DNA of 64,000 bases, from contig JBAQMG010000051.1 of assembly GCA_049302575.1 (NCBI GenBank), positions 1 through 64,000 on the forward strand, in the 5' to 3' direction. Positions 44,801 through 52,786 of this stretch are shown in pieces (the stretch's first letter is position 1; each line of letters begins with the position of its first letter). The position numbers and the translations under genes are program-made. The DNA is from JBAQMG01 sp049302575. Its GTDB lineage: Bacteria; Bacillota; Desulfitobacteriia; Desulfitobacteriales; Desulfitobacteriaceae. Under the pieces are notes generated by a model. The model saw nothing but the letters and a program-made list of their open reading frames with translations, was not told the origin of the DNA and did no database searches.

Positions 44801-45303
44801 TTCTCAAAAGCAGTAAAGATGGAATTTAGCTCCAGCAACTTTTCCTTTAAAGGATTATCTTCCGCAAAGCCTTGACTGACCTGCACCAAATCTTCAGGAG
44901 TTATATTGTAACATTTGAATTCAGTAAATAAACTGGTTAAGGTTTTGACAAAGCCTTGGCGATCAGCAGATTTGGCAAACACCTTCAGATTGCCCTTCAT
45001 TTTGTCCAAAATCCTGTAAATAATCATGGATTTACCTGCTGAATGAAGGTGGGGATAAGTGATACCCCCTACCTCGTTGAAGATCCTAAAAGCCATCCGT
45101 CGGAAACTCAACACTTCGGTTTTGAGAATCCCTCTGGTATCTAGCACGGTAATCAGATCCCTTTCCGCTTGAAAGGTGAATTGTTCTGGGACGAGCAGGA
45201 TCAAAGGGTGTGCCACGCCACTGGTGATTTTTGTTTTAAGTTCATTCAGGCAAAAGCGCGTTTTACCGCTCCCCGCTCTGCCGTAGATAAATCTCAAACT
45301 CAT
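41830..45303 (-). CDS. addB: Helicase-nuclease subunit AddB
   Basis: A 1157-residue partner of AddA carrying the Chi-recognition fold, an N-terminal P-loop (GRAGSGKTRF) and a C-terminal nuclease (RIIDYKSGNKDF). The 4Fe-4S staple is visible as one Cys in YTACPFAYYVQYGL and three in CTYCGFSAVC, as known for AddB. The ATG at 45303 has GGAG 8 bases upstream; a GTG three codons earlier is an alternative. It starts 33 bases after the ABC permease gene with only a repeat between, so read-through is possible. Confidence 0.96.
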   Translation of the reverse strand: MSLRFIYGRAGSGKTRFCLNELKTKITSGVAHPLILLVPEQFTFQAERDLITVLDTRGILKTEVLSFRRMAFRIFNEVGGITYPHLHSAGKSMIIYRILDKMKGNLKVFAKSADRQGFVKTLTSLFTEFKCYNITPEDLVQVSQGFAEDNPLKEKLLELNSIFTAFEKILVERYSDSDDDLTLASEKLNLTTMYEGAEIWIDGFAGFTPQEYQVVAKLLQTAVRVNISLCTDCLEGERPSDGRPSDGTDVFSAVKAAYRKLKRIAQELNIEVEPAVVLAEEPLFRFKTNAELAHLERNLSAYPYRIYRANTQDISLFSSVNIFSEIEAAARDMVRLCRDKGMRYRDMALMVRNLAAYERLIEVIFADYEIPYFIDQKIDITNHPLVRLLLSMLDIFKENWSYEAVFLYLKTGLTGVERSSIDQLENYVLACGIRGSRWTNEQDWTMSPGLIPDGRDSGGLKSALEEINRVRAAISEPLLKFRKQTKGRRKAAEICTALYDFLGALGVPERIEATIEQFRKSGQLNLANEASQVWNIVMEVFDQTVEVMGEETFGLERFSNILKIGLGEYKVGLIPASLDQVLIGSVERSKSHEVKALYILGTNDGVFPASTAEEGILSDLDRATLNQAGVELASDTRTKAFDEQYLVYRALTTAGNYLRLSWPIADQEGRTLRPSMIIARLRKLFPAISEASNILKPESDQAEMELVTGKNPTFKQMVSAFRQKAEGKDLRPLWQGVYQWFATQEAWQAKCESTRAAFRYKNLALPVSKAKVTALYGEPAYSSVSRLEKYTACPFAYYVQYGLGAKERKIYRLSPPDVGTLMHAVIERFSEQVVEQNLSWREFAREWCSAKVSEIMDEMLEKMQGSGLTGSKRYTALTLRLKRVISRAVWLIAEHIRRSSFNPIGYEMDFADGGKFPPIIIELETGEKIHLTGRIDRVDALKTAEGTYLRIIDYKSGNKDFKLSDVYYGLQVQLITYLDALWQNSGLDITPPVLPGGVLYFRIDDPMVKEQGKISEAEIEMAIMKQLKMKGLLLADVKLIREMDHLIEGVSLIIPARIKKGEVLGKSSAASLEQFKLLRTYVSKLLKGLCVEIMRGNVAIKPYKKKATTPCTYCGFSAVCQFDTAREENTFKTLYDREDEEVWGLLAESSTEKEGEQ

Positions 45304-45334
45304 ACAGTTCACTCCAAATTAGATTTTCTTTCGA

Positions 45335-45352
45335 AATTATGAATTATGCATT
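45335..45352. repeat. AATTATGAATTATGCATT repeat copy
   Basis: 18 of 18 bases equal the copies at 10855 and 12834. It covers the last codons (Met-His-Asn-Ser) and stop of the ABC permease gene. Confidence 0.75.
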
Positions 45353-46107
45353 GTTTCGTCTCGCATTGCTAATTGTGCTTGTTCCGTGAAATATCGGCGA
45401 TAACCCATTAATACAACAATTAAGCTAGCAATCGCCGTCGCTCCAGTCAGCATAAATTGTACCAGTATTTGATAACGAACAGCTAGGATGGGATCCGCTC
45501 CAGCTAAAATCTGTCCAGTCATCATCCCTGGCAATTGAACTAGTCCGACTGTTTTCATGGAATCAATCATGGGGATCATTCCAGCCCTTACAGCTGCTTT
45601 AACCACGGGAAAAGCAGCTGTTTTCGGGCTAGCTCCCAAAGACAAGGCAAGTTCCACTTCCCCACGCCGTAATTTCATCTCAGAATGTAAACGGTTTAAG
45701 GTTACACTACTGGAAACCATGCAGTTACCAACAATCATTCCGCTCAAGGGAATAATGTATTGTGGAGTTGCCGGTATGATATGTAAAATTAGCAAAAGAC
45801 TCAGAGTAACAACTTCACTTACTGTAATACCGCTTAAAACTATCCAATGTACTTTAGAAATACCCCGTCCGCGTGAAGCAGCATTTTGCGTGGCGACGCC
45901 GATCATTAAAATCAGCATTAAAAAAATATAGAGGGCATGTTGCTGAGCAAAAACATAGGAAAGAATATAGCCTACAATGGTTAGTTGAATGAGAGCTCGG
46001 ATAACACCGATAGCTAAATCTTTTTCTAAACCTAGTTCCTGATAACGAGCTATTATTGAGGCTACCCCAACAAACCCTAACGAAAAACTTAAAGCTAACC
46101 AAGTCAT
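45337..46107 (-). CDS. FetB-like ABC exporter permease (UPF0014)
   Basis: A 256-residue permease of the UPF0014/FetB family with about seven helices. In E. coli FetAB exports iron; related plant and bacterial forms are linked to aluminium tolerance. Family segments include VGYILSYVFA, NAASRGRGISKV, MIVGNCMVSSSVTLNRL and ELALSLGASPKTA. It overlaps the ATPase gene by 4 bases. The C-terminal MHNS and stop derive from the dispersed repeat. Confidence 0.9.
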   Translation of the reverse strand: MTWLALSFSLGFVGVASIIARYQELGLEKDLAIGVIRALIQLTIVGYILSYVFAQQHALYIFLMLILMIGVATQNAASRGRGISKVHWIVLSGITVSEVVTLSLLLILHIIPATPQYIIPLSGMIVGNCMVSSSVTLNRLHSEMKLRRGEVELALSLGASPKTAAFPVVKAAVRAGMIPMIDSMKTVGLVQLPGMMTGQILAGADPILAVRYQILVQFMLTGATAIASLIVVLMGYRRYFTEQAQLAMRDETMHNS

Positions 46108-46961
46108 TTGACTTCCCCCAATCCACCATTCAGGAAGGCTTTTGCTTCAGGAGATTTTGGGTTAGAGAAAAATTCCTTTGCCTCAGCTTGTTCAACAATT
46201 CGACCATGATGGATTAGACTTACAGTTTGAGCAAGACGCTGAGCCTGTCTAAGATCATGAGTCACCCAAACTACAGAAAGCTTTTGCTGAACACACTGCT
46301 TCTTAATCAATTCTTCAATGATTTGGCCCGCTTCCGAATCCAGAGCTGAAGTTGGCTCGTCAAGCAAAAGAATTTCCGGTTCATTTGCTAAAGTTCTCGC
46401 AAAGGCTAAGCGTTGTTGCTGCCCACCCGAGAGTGTATTAGGATCACGTTTTAGCAGAGCAGGCTCCAAGCCAACCATCAATAAATAGTCTTCTTGAAGC
46501 GCTAATAATTCGCTTTCATTTTCCGCGTTTGACTTTAGGAGACCTTTTATAATTAAAGCACTTCGGTCAATCAAGCGTGAAATTCGGGATCCCGTTGACT
46601 TTGAAGGTAAGAAACTCGACCTCTGTTTGCTCCACAAACGTGGGCCATAAAGCAAATTATCACCTACTGTCCCTGTGAAGAAAATCGGCTTTTGGAGCAC
46701 AAGACCGACACGTCGACGTAATTCTAAGACATTAATCAACTTAATGTCTTGATCATCTAACATAATTCGACCATTTTCGATCTCACGTAAACGATTCAAG
46801 GCGTATAATAAACTGCTTTTACCGCCCCCCGAGGGGCCAAGCAAGGCATGAATTGTCCCTGCTTCCAGTTTTAAGGAAATATCTTCAAAAAGTATTGTTC
46901 GTTCTGATTCACTTCCTACACTTAGCGAGATATTTTGAACTAGCAATTTAGAAATCGGCAA
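46104..46961 (-). CDS. FetA-like ABC transporter ATP-binding protein
   Basis: An ATPase of about 285 residues, partner of the FetB-like permease. Walker A GPSGGGKSSLL, Q-loop VLQKPIFF, signature LSGGQQQRLAFA, Walker B LLLDEPTSALD and the H-loop WVTHDLRQA are intact. Between Q-loop and signature there is an extra segment of about 40 residues (about 110-157) rich in Ser/Arg/Lys that normal FetA/YbbL proteins lack. I start at TTG (46961), behind AAGGATG; an ATG three codons upstream touches the ribosome binding site. Confidence 0.9.
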   Translation of the reverse strand: MPISKLLVQNISLSVGSESERTILFEDISLKLEAGTIHALLGPSGGGKSSLLYALNRLREIENGRIMLDDQDIKLINVLELRRRVGLVLQKPIFFTGTVGDNLLYGPRLWSKQRSSFLPSKSTGSRISRLIDRSALIIKGLLKSNAENESELLALQEDYLLMVGLEPALLKRDPNTLSGGQQQRLAFARTLANEPEILLLDEPTSALDSEAGQIIEELIKKQCVQQKLSVVWVTHDLRQAQRLAQTVSLIHHGRIVEQAEAKEFFSNPKSPEAKAFLNGGLGEVK

Positions 46962-47002
46962 GTAAAACATCCTTTTTTAAAAGTCTTTAAAGCATCATTG
47001 AA

Positions 47003-47863
47003 TCACTCTTTAGGAACAAACCCTCGGCCCACAATTTCACTAGCATTTTGAACAATCATAAAAGCATCAGGATCAACATCTCGTACAGCCTGTTTAAGAC
47101 GTCCCACCTCAACTAAATTCACCACACAAACGATGACTTCTTTTGCATCATTAGAATATGCCCCGCGTCCTGTCATTATCGTAGCTCCACGACCGATGTC
47201 GTTTAGAATATGTTCAATTAATCCAGGTGCTTCGCCTGAAATAATTGTCACAGCTTTGGCTGGAATACCAGCTAGAATAGTATCTAACATCCGACCAGAA
47301 ACAAATATTGAAACAACTGTATATAGAGCTTTTTCAGAACCAAGGATTGCCCAAGATGCTAAAATAATTATACTATTTAAATAGAGTTGGGAGGTACCCA
47401 TTCCCAAACCAAATTTTCGCAACAGTACTTTTGCGATAATATCAGTTCCACCTAGACTTCCACCAGAACGAAAGACTATTCCCCCTCCTAGACCTCCAAT
47501 TATTCCTCCATAAAGAGCACCTAAAAAATAATCGTCCATAGAAAGTGGATGTATACCTTTAAATAAGGAAAGAAAAAGTGTAAAAAAACCCAACCCCACT
47601 AAGGTCTTGATTATAAAATTCTTATCAACTCCCCTCCAACCTAAAATTAACAGTGGGATATTCAGAAGCAAGGTTACAAGAGCTATCGGAAACCCCCATT
47701 TATAATATATAAGTAAGGCTATACCTCCTATCCCTGAACCGCCTAGTCCAGTTTGTACGATAAAGGCTTGAACAGCGAAGGCCGTAATGATTGCCCCAAT
47801 GGCGATTCCAAAAATAGATCCGACAAGACGGATGCTCCTTCTACGACGTTGTTTCCAAGGCAT
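47003..47863 (-). CDS. YitT family membrane protein (DUF161 + DUF2179)
   Basis: A 286-residue protein with five or six membrane helices and a soluble C-terminal DUF2179 domain (about 200-286, with ITIISGE-like AVTIISGEAPGLIEHIL and GRGATIMTGRGAYS). The GGSLGGTDIIAKVL loop is typical of YitT. Function unknown. The ATG at 47863 has AAAGGAG 10 bases upstream; a TTG at 47887 overlaps that site. It lies 42 bases from the ABC genes and may share their transcript. Confidence 0.9.
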   Translation of the reverse strand: MPWKQRRRRSIRLVGSIFGIAIGAIITAFAVQAFIVQTGLGGSGIGGIALLIYYKWGFPIALVTLLLNIPLLILGWRGVDKNFIIKTLVGLGFFTLFLSLFKGIHPLSMDDYFLGALYGGIIGGLGGGIVFRSGGSLGGTDIIAKVLLRKFGLGMGTSQLYLNSIIILASWAILGSEKALYTVVSIFVSGRMLDTILAGIPAKAVTIISGEAPGLIEHILNDIGRGATIMTGRGAYSNDAKEVIVCVVNLVEVGRLKQAVRDVDPDAFMIVQNASEIVGRGFVPKE

Positions 47864-48067
47864 TCGTATACTACTCCTTTTCCTCAATACCTATTTTCAA
47901 GTGCTGATATATATATAGCAGGTGAGTTGTATAATTCTAATTATAAGGTGTACCTAATACTATTACAATTAATGCGCTAACCCTAATACAATCATGCGTA
48001 TTTATCTGTTTGTTATGTATTGGAGTATTTTACGTGTGAAAACATTAGAAAGTAGACGATGTCAGAA

Positions 48068-48110
48068 GATCCAAAACCCTCATCAATTGAATTGATGAGG
48101 GTTTTGGATC
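48068..48110 (-). terminator. Terminator after the PaaX-like gene
   Basis: Perfect 21-bp inverted repeat centred on 48089 (GATCCAAAACCCTCATCAATT and complement). It lies 5 bases past the paaX-like stop. The stem includes A4/T4 tracts; no long T-tract follows on the minus strand. Confidence 0.75.
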
Positions 48111-48115
48111 TTTGT

Positions 48116-48973
48116 TTAACGGTTGATTTCATTATAGAAAAACTGAAAAGCCCCTGGAGCTAGTAAGTCGTGTAATTCAGTGAATAAATTCGTTGCTTTG
48201 ATGCCCAACCAATCAGGTAAAAGTAATTCTTCGGGAAGCCCTGGGTCTGAAAATGGGAATTTTCTGTATTGAGTAACAAGCATTACCCGTTCAAAAAAAC
48301 ACTGACTATCACTAAATTCCCTCTTTTCAAGTTGGGACTTGATCTCAGTTAAACGCGAACTATATTCATTTAAAAACTGGCGATAAGCGGCATTTGTCTT
48401 TGATAGATCCCAGCACTTGGTAACAAGTATACGATCAAGCGCATATCCGTCGTGAGTTGCTGTAAAAATTTCAATAGAGTCAATAATATTTAGCTTTTTA
48501 AATATTTGTTGAACTTCATATTTGTAGTCGTAAGGCGATATCCAAATATTAGAACTAAGTGTACCAAAACCCAACCATTTTAGTTCACGACGTAGCTCGT
48601 AGCGAATATCCCTAGTGTTTTTGGAGGAATCTTCATTGGGTTGGATGTGACCAACTAAAAACCAATGCCCGTCCCAACCTTGTGTTTTAGTAGATTGTGG
48701 AAAAATCCGTTTCTCGCTGTCTATCATTAATTGTAAACCTTTTTCACTCATTGCATAATAACTTCTTACGCCTTTCTTTTGTCTTTCCAGCCAACCATTG
48801 GAATACATGCGAGAAAATGATAGCCGAAAAGCTTGCTCTGAATGGCCAAACTCCTTCAGTAGATTAATTAAACTTCCAACCCAAATTGCACGATTAAGCT
48901 TCGGACTATAGACGTAATCCCCGAAAAGCGTAAAAAGTATGGACTGTGTACTTAACGGAAACCTATTTGCCAT
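48116..48973 (-). CDS. PaaX-family transcriptional regulator
   Basis: A 285-residue regulator with an N-terminal winged helix (about 1-85, TQSILFTLFGDYV, EQAFRLSFSRMYSNGWL), a central PaaX domain and a C-terminal region ending FFYNEINR. PaaX proteins respond to CoA thioesters such as phenylacetyl-CoA, but no paa catabolic gene is in this window, so the ligand is unknown. AAGGAG lies 8 bases before the ATG, and a palindrome at 49036 suggests autoregulation. It stands alone between terminators. Confidence 0.92.
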   Translation of the reverse strand: MANRFPLSTQSILFTLFGDYVYSPKLNRAIWVGSLINLLKEFGHSEQAFRLSFSRMYSNGWLERQKKGVRSYYAMSEKGLQLMIDSEKRIFPQSTKTQGWDGHWFLVGHIQPNEDSSKNTRDIRYELRRELKWLGFGTLSSNIWISPYDYKYEVQQIFKKLNIIDSIEIFTATHDGYALDRILVTKCWDLSKTNAAYRQFLNEYSSRLTEIKSQLEKREFSDSQCFFERVMLVTQYRKFPFSDPGLPEELLLPDWLGIKATNLFTELHDLLAPGAFQFFYNEINR

Positions 48974-49035
48974 CGTAATAACTCCTTAAATAATAGTATT
49001 TATTTTGCCAAATCCTAGAAATTATAACATAAAGT

Positions 49036-49057
49036 CAATGTATTTGTAAATACATTG
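49036..49057 (-). promoter_or_regulatory. Palindromic operator over the promoter of the PaaX-like gene
   Basis: CAATGTATTT and AAATACATTG (10-bp arms, 2-base spacer) overlap a TTTACA -35 followed after 18 bases by TATAAT on the minus strand. It is about 60 bases upstream of the regulator ATG. The placement suggests a binding site of the regulator itself. Confidence 0.55.
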
Positions 49058-49074
49058 CTGTTTTTTACACATGA

Positions 49075-49442
49075 GAAATAGTAATTTAAATACTTTGATC
49101 AGACTCTTTCTGTACCTTCCAGCATTTAACTAGAACAGATGGACACATGCAAAAAGCAGCTGGCTCTGCCGACTGCTTTCATCTAGGAAATGTGTTCTCA
49201 AGGAGCGAAGTGAGTGGTACACAGGAGAAACTTATGAACAATTTCTGGGTCAAATTTTTTCCGTCCCGCCAGTGCTTCTTTAAGATAGGCGTATTTACCG
49301 CGGGGAGAATGGGACTCCAACTCCTGCCCATGAACTGATCACAGGTAGATACACCGTAACCTCAACGGGCACAGACTGTAGCTGAAGCGGCATTGGCAAT
49401 GGCAATGGCAATGGGTCTACACAAGGTCTGATAAAAAGAAGC
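49075..49442. other. Gene-free interval with a GGCAAT tandem repeat
   Basis: About 370 bases, locally GC-richer than its surroundings. It has a hairpin around AAAGCAG/CTGCTTT (49153-49180) and three and a half GGCAAT units (49391-49411). A plus-strand stretch reading GTPTPAHELITG then stopping might be a scrap of a wall-protein gene, but it lacks a start. No gene is supported. Confidence 0.4.
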
Positions 49443-49460
49443 CAAGCTATGATTAGCTTG
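49443..49460 (-). terminator. Terminator after the MBL-fold hydrolase gene
   Basis: Stem CAAGCTA / TAGCTTG with a 4-base loop, then GCTTCTTTTT on the minus strand, 16 bases past the stop codon. Confidence 0.7.
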
Positions 49461-49475
49461 ATAATGTTTGAATTA

Positions 49476-50447
49476 TTATATTAGTGAAAAAATATTTATA
49501 TCATTTATTATTTCGCTCTTCACCTTTCCCTCTTCTTCTAGGTACTTCAAATGTGCGATTGCTTCTCCAGTAGCAAACCATTTCTGAGCTACAGGAAATT
49601 CCTCCCATGATGGGCTAACAATATCCCAACTCATTTTCGAGGCTACGGTATAAGCGTCCATGCTGCCTAAGTCCAAAATGGGAAGAATTTCAGACGCTCT
49701 AATTAGATAGTGCTGTTTAAGTTCATTAATTCTTTTTCTGTGGTTTGAAATAATGTCCCGATGGCCTGGTAAGACAAGCTCGATATCAAGCTGGTAAACT
49801 TTATCTAAACTTAGCAAATAATCATGCAGAGGATTACCATCTTCTGTCCTAAATAGTGATACATTGGGAGTAATATTGCCAAGAATATGATCACCTGATA
49901 TAAGCAGCCTTTTGGCTGGCTCATAAAGACACATATGGCCTTTTGTATGACCGGGGGTTGCAACGCACCTGAATTGATAGTCTCCAACCCTAATGATATC
50001 GCCATTCTTGACGATGCTCAGTTCAATAGGACTAGAAGAATATTTGTAACCAGGATGTGTATTTAGGGCATTTTCAACTTCCTTAATCGGAAAACCATGT
50101 GCGCGAGCACCCTTACGCATACTATCCCAGTAATCGTTTGTTGGAAAAATTTCATTCCCATCTACTCTGCTGCAGTACACTTTCGAGGTATCACTGGAAA
50201 GGGTTGCCACCATCCCTGCATGGTCAGCGTGCATATGCGTGATGAAAATATCAGTATTTTCCATTTTTATATTGAGTTTCTTTAAAGCCGAAAGCATTAC
50301 CTCAACGCATATTTCTCTGTTAAGTCCCGTATCGATAATCAGATTTCTTTCGGGAGATTTTATTATATAAGAATTAACTGCTTTAAGGGGACTATTGGGA
50401 ATGGGGATTTCTATTCTGTAAATATCCGGCATTACTTGATGACTCAT
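49476..50447 (-). CDS. Metallo-beta-lactamase-fold hydrolase
   Basis: A 323-residue MBL-fold enzyme. The zinc motif THMHADHAG gives H71, H73, D75, H76; further ligands are His in TPGHTKGHMC, Asp in LISGDHILGN and His in LPGHRDI. Glyoxalase II-like core of about 220 residues plus a C-terminal helical extension (about 225-323), as in many thioesterase-like members. Substrate unknown; the adjoining VOC gene is a loose hint of thioester or glyoxal chemistry. AAGGAGAG lies before the ATG. Confidence 0.92.
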   Translation of the reverse strand: MSHQVMPDIYRIEIPIPNSPLKAVNSYIIKSPERNLIIDTGLNREICVEVMLSALKKLNIKMENTDIFITHMHADHAGMVATLSSDTSKVYCSRVDGNEIFPTNDYWDSMRKGARAHGFPIKEVENALNTHPGYKYSSSPIELSIVKNGDIIRVGDYQFRCVATPGHTKGHMCLYEPAKRLLISGDHILGNITPNVSLFRTEDGNPLHDYLLSLDKVYQLDIELVLPGHRDIISNHRKRINELKQHYLIRASEILPILDLGSMDAYTVASKMSWDIVSPSWEEFPVAQKWFATGEAIAHLKYLEEEGKVKSEIINDINIFSLI

Positions 50448-50517
50448 ATTGAAGCTCTCCTTCTTTTCGATGTCTTTTTAATGAAGGTGACCGAGAGTAT
50501 TTTAAAGATATATAAAC

Positions 50518-50553
50518 CTAAAAGTCCGAAAAACAGTCTTTTCGGACTTTTAG
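50518..50553. terminator. Terminator between the VOC and MBL genes
   Basis: 15-bp perfect arms CTAAAAGTCCGAAAA (50518-50532) and 50539-50553 around a 6-base loop; T-rich on both strands. It lies about 50 bases past the VOC gene and separates it from the MBL gene. Confidence 0.8.
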
Positions 50554-50599
50554 ACTTCTGGTTGTAGTTCTTGGACTTTCTATAAACAGTATGTGGTAC

Positions 50600-51010
50600 T
50601 TACTTTACTTCAATTACTTCAACTTGTACCCCATGCAGACTGCGAGGATGGATAAAGTTTACTTTACACCAACCAGCATCAACAGGTTTATCCAGTATAA
50701 ACTGAGCGCCCATTTCTTCCTTAATGATGTTCTGTTCCTTTTCAATGTCATCGACCTGCATCGAAATCAAAAACATCCCTTCACCATTTTTTTGCAAAAA
50801 TTTGGCGACAGATGTATTGTCTGTTTTTGAGGCAATGAGATGCACTGCTAGTCCGTTTACATTAAGTCGATAAGCCTCTAAACCTGGAAAAGCAAAAGCT
50901 TCCTCTGGTACATATTCAGACGTAACACCAAATAATTTTTCATAAGTTCCTTTAGCGGCGTTCAAATCCTTGACCGCAATATTGAATCCGTAAATCTTTC
51001 TCTCTGACAT
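50600..51010 (-). CDS. VOC-family protein (glyoxalase/methylmalonyl-CoA epimerase-like)
   Basis: A 136-residue vicinal-oxygen-chelate protein made of two beta-alpha-beta-beta-beta modules. The first is YGFNIAVKDLNAAKGTYEKLFG with a conserved start; the second is FLISMQVDDIEKEQNIIKEE, ending with FIHPRSLHGVQVEVIE, like the metal-ligand strand of methylmalonyl-CoA epimerase. The PRSLHGV motif is typical of that enzyme, but the expected metal His in strand 1 appears as Asn. Substrate therefore uncertain. GGGGGAA lies before the ATG. Confidence 0.85.
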   Translation of the reverse strand: MSERKIYGFNIAVKDLNAAKGTYEKLFGVTSEYVPEEAFAFPGLEAYRLNVNGLAVHLIASKTDNTSVAKFLQKNGEGMFLISMQVDDIEKEQNIIKEEMGAQFILDKPVDAGWCKVNFIHPRSLHGVQVEVIEVK

Positions 51011-51265
51011 TAACTTTCCCCCTTAATTTTTTTTAAATTTTGTGAAAACTTTTTTTATTGGACAAAATTATTTTTAATGAAGCTTTACCAGAACGAAAAC
51101 TAGACAAACATTTCTGATAAATAATACTTAGTATACACTAATTCAGTGAATTTTACAAACTTATCTTAACAAATTATCGAATCCAGAGCTGAATTTAACT
51201 CTGAATCGCTTTTCTCATTTCTACACTCCTCCATTTTGACTGCCTCTTGATTGGAACAGGTTCGT

Positions 51266-52519
51266 CTATCCTACGATCTGACCTTCCCCGTAGATCATAT
51301 ATTTTATTGTAGTTAATTCTCTTAAACCCATCGGGCCTCGAGCATGGAGTTTTTGCGTACTGATCCCGATTTCGGCACCAAAACCAAATCTTCCGCCATC
51401 CGTAAATCTCGTAGAAGCATTTACATAAACTGCAGCCGCATCAACTTCTTTTAAAAATCGTTGAGCATTTGGATAATTTTCTGTAATAATAGTTTCTGAA
51501 TGTTTAGTACTATAACTATAAATATGATCAAGTGCCTGATCTAAATCTTTAACTACCTTAACACTTATGATTAAATCAAGATATTCAGTTGCCCAATCTT
51601 CTTCTGAAGCCAGAAGAGCATAGGGTAAAAGAGCACAAGTTCTTGAACAACCTCTAATTTCAACCTTGTGTTTCTTTAATTCCTCACCTATCAACGGGAG
51701 AAATTCATTGGCCACAGTTTCATCAACTAAAAGAGTTTCTAAGGCATTACATACCCCCGGTTTATCAGTTTTAGAATTAATGATGATCGGTAGAGCCTTA
51801 GTAAAGTCTGCCGCTTGATCGACATAAGCATGGCAAATTCCTGTACCAGTTTCGATAACTGGTACGGTGGAATTTTGCACAACCGTTTGAATAAGTCCCG
51901 CTCCACCTCTTGGAATTACTACATCGACATAAGCATTCATTTTTAACAACTGTTGTACGTATTCCCGATCAGTTTGAGTGATAAGTTGAATAGCCCCTTG
52001 AGGTATCCCGTTTTCTTCAGCAGCCTTAGCAATTACCCTAGCTAAAACTTTATTACTTTCGATGGCTTCTGATCCGCCCCTTAGAATAACTGCATTTCCG
52101 GACTTAAGGCAAAGTCCAGCAGCATCGACAGTTACATTGGGTCGAGCTTCATAAATCATGGCAATAACGCCCAAAGGCACACGCATACGCTGGATTCTCA
52201 GACCATTAGGTCTAGTCCAGAACTCACCTACACCAGTAGGATCAGGTAAATTAACGACTTCTCGAAGAGCTTCACTAATCTGCTTAATACCCTCTGAAGT
52301 TAACCGTAATCGATTAACCAAACTACTTTTTAAGCCTTTAGCAAGTGCTCCTTTTACATCAAGCTCATTAACATCTAAAATCTCCTTTTCATGAGCTAAA
52401 AGTGCCTCTGCCATGGCTAATAAGGCCTTATTCTTTTCGGCCGTCCCCATAGAAGCTAATTTCCTAGCGGCTTGTTTAGCCCGCTGCCCCAAAATAATCA
52501 AATCTTGATGAATATCCAT
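51266..52519 (-). CDS. proA: Gamma-glutamyl phosphate reductase
   Basis: A 417-residue aldehyde-dehydrogenase-fold enzyme reducing glutamyl-5-phosphate to the semialdehyde in proline synthesis. Seen: MIYEARPNVTVDAAGLCLKSGNA, VIPRGGAGLI, the catalytic Cys in KPGVCNALETLLV and RGPMGLRELTT near the end. The ATG at 52519 follows GGAGG by 10 bases; the TTG one codon before is not needed. A gap of 254 repeat-rich bases separates it from proB. Confidence 0.97.
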   Translation of the reverse strand: MDIHQDLIILGQRAKQAARKLASMGTAEKNKALLAMAEALLAHEKEILDVNELDVKGALAKGLKSSLVNRLRLTSEGIKQISEALREVVNLPDPTGVGEFWTRPNGLRIQRMRVPLGVIAMIYEARPNVTVDAAGLCLKSGNAVILRGGSEAIESNKVLARVIAKAAEENGIPQGAIQLITQTDREYVQQLLKMNAYVDVVIPRGGAGLIQTVVQNSTVPVIETGTGICHAYVDQAADFTKALPIIINSKTDKPGVCNALETLLVDETVANEFLPLIGEELKKHKVEIRGCSRTCALLPYALLASEEDWATEYLDLIISVKVVKDLDQALDHIYSYSTKHSETIITENYPNAQRFLKEVDAAAVYVNASTRFTDGGRFGFGAEIGISTQKLHARGPMGLRELTTIKYMIYGEGQIVG

Positions 52520-52542
52520 CAACCCATGACCTCCATCCTTTT

Positions 52543-52560
52543 GAATAATTCATAATTATA
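52543..52560. repeat. Short copy of the ATAATTCATAATTAT repeat upstream of proA
   Basis: GAATAATTCATAATTATA is a partial copy of the family at 10855, 12834 and 45335. It ends 23 bases before the proA start codon region. Confidence 0.5.
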
Positions 52561-52683
52561 CAAAGTTACTATTGTAATCTAAATTTGATCAGTATGTAAT
52601 TATCTTTAAAATCAATAATGAAACAACAAACTTTTGAGGAACGCATAGGTTATTTTATCGACTGCAACTATCCTTCGGTACGA

Positions 52684-52786
52684 ATTATTAATAATTATGC
52701 ATTATGCCATTATGCATTATGCCATTATGCATTACACATTGCGTTAAGTGCATTAAGCATTAAGTATTAAGTATTAAGTATTAAGC
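52684..52786. repeat. Tandem AT-rich repeat tract in the proB-proA gap
   Basis: Two repeat types adjoin. First, a 15-base unit ATTATGCATTATGCC in about 2.5 copies (52694-52730). Second, a 7-base ATTAAGT/C unit in about six copies (52743-52786). The second tract forms the last codons (Leu-Asn-Thr) and stop of proB. A reader could use the tract as a slippage-prone marker; no protein function. Confidence 0.75.

Noticed and set aside
49147..49338. 63-codon plus-strand ORF in the gap beside the MBL gene
   Set aside because: No ribosome binding site and no recognisable motif; spans a hairpin region.
52684..52786. CRISPR array at the AT-rich repeats
   Set aside because: Units are 7 and 15 bases without unique spacers, and no cas gene is present.
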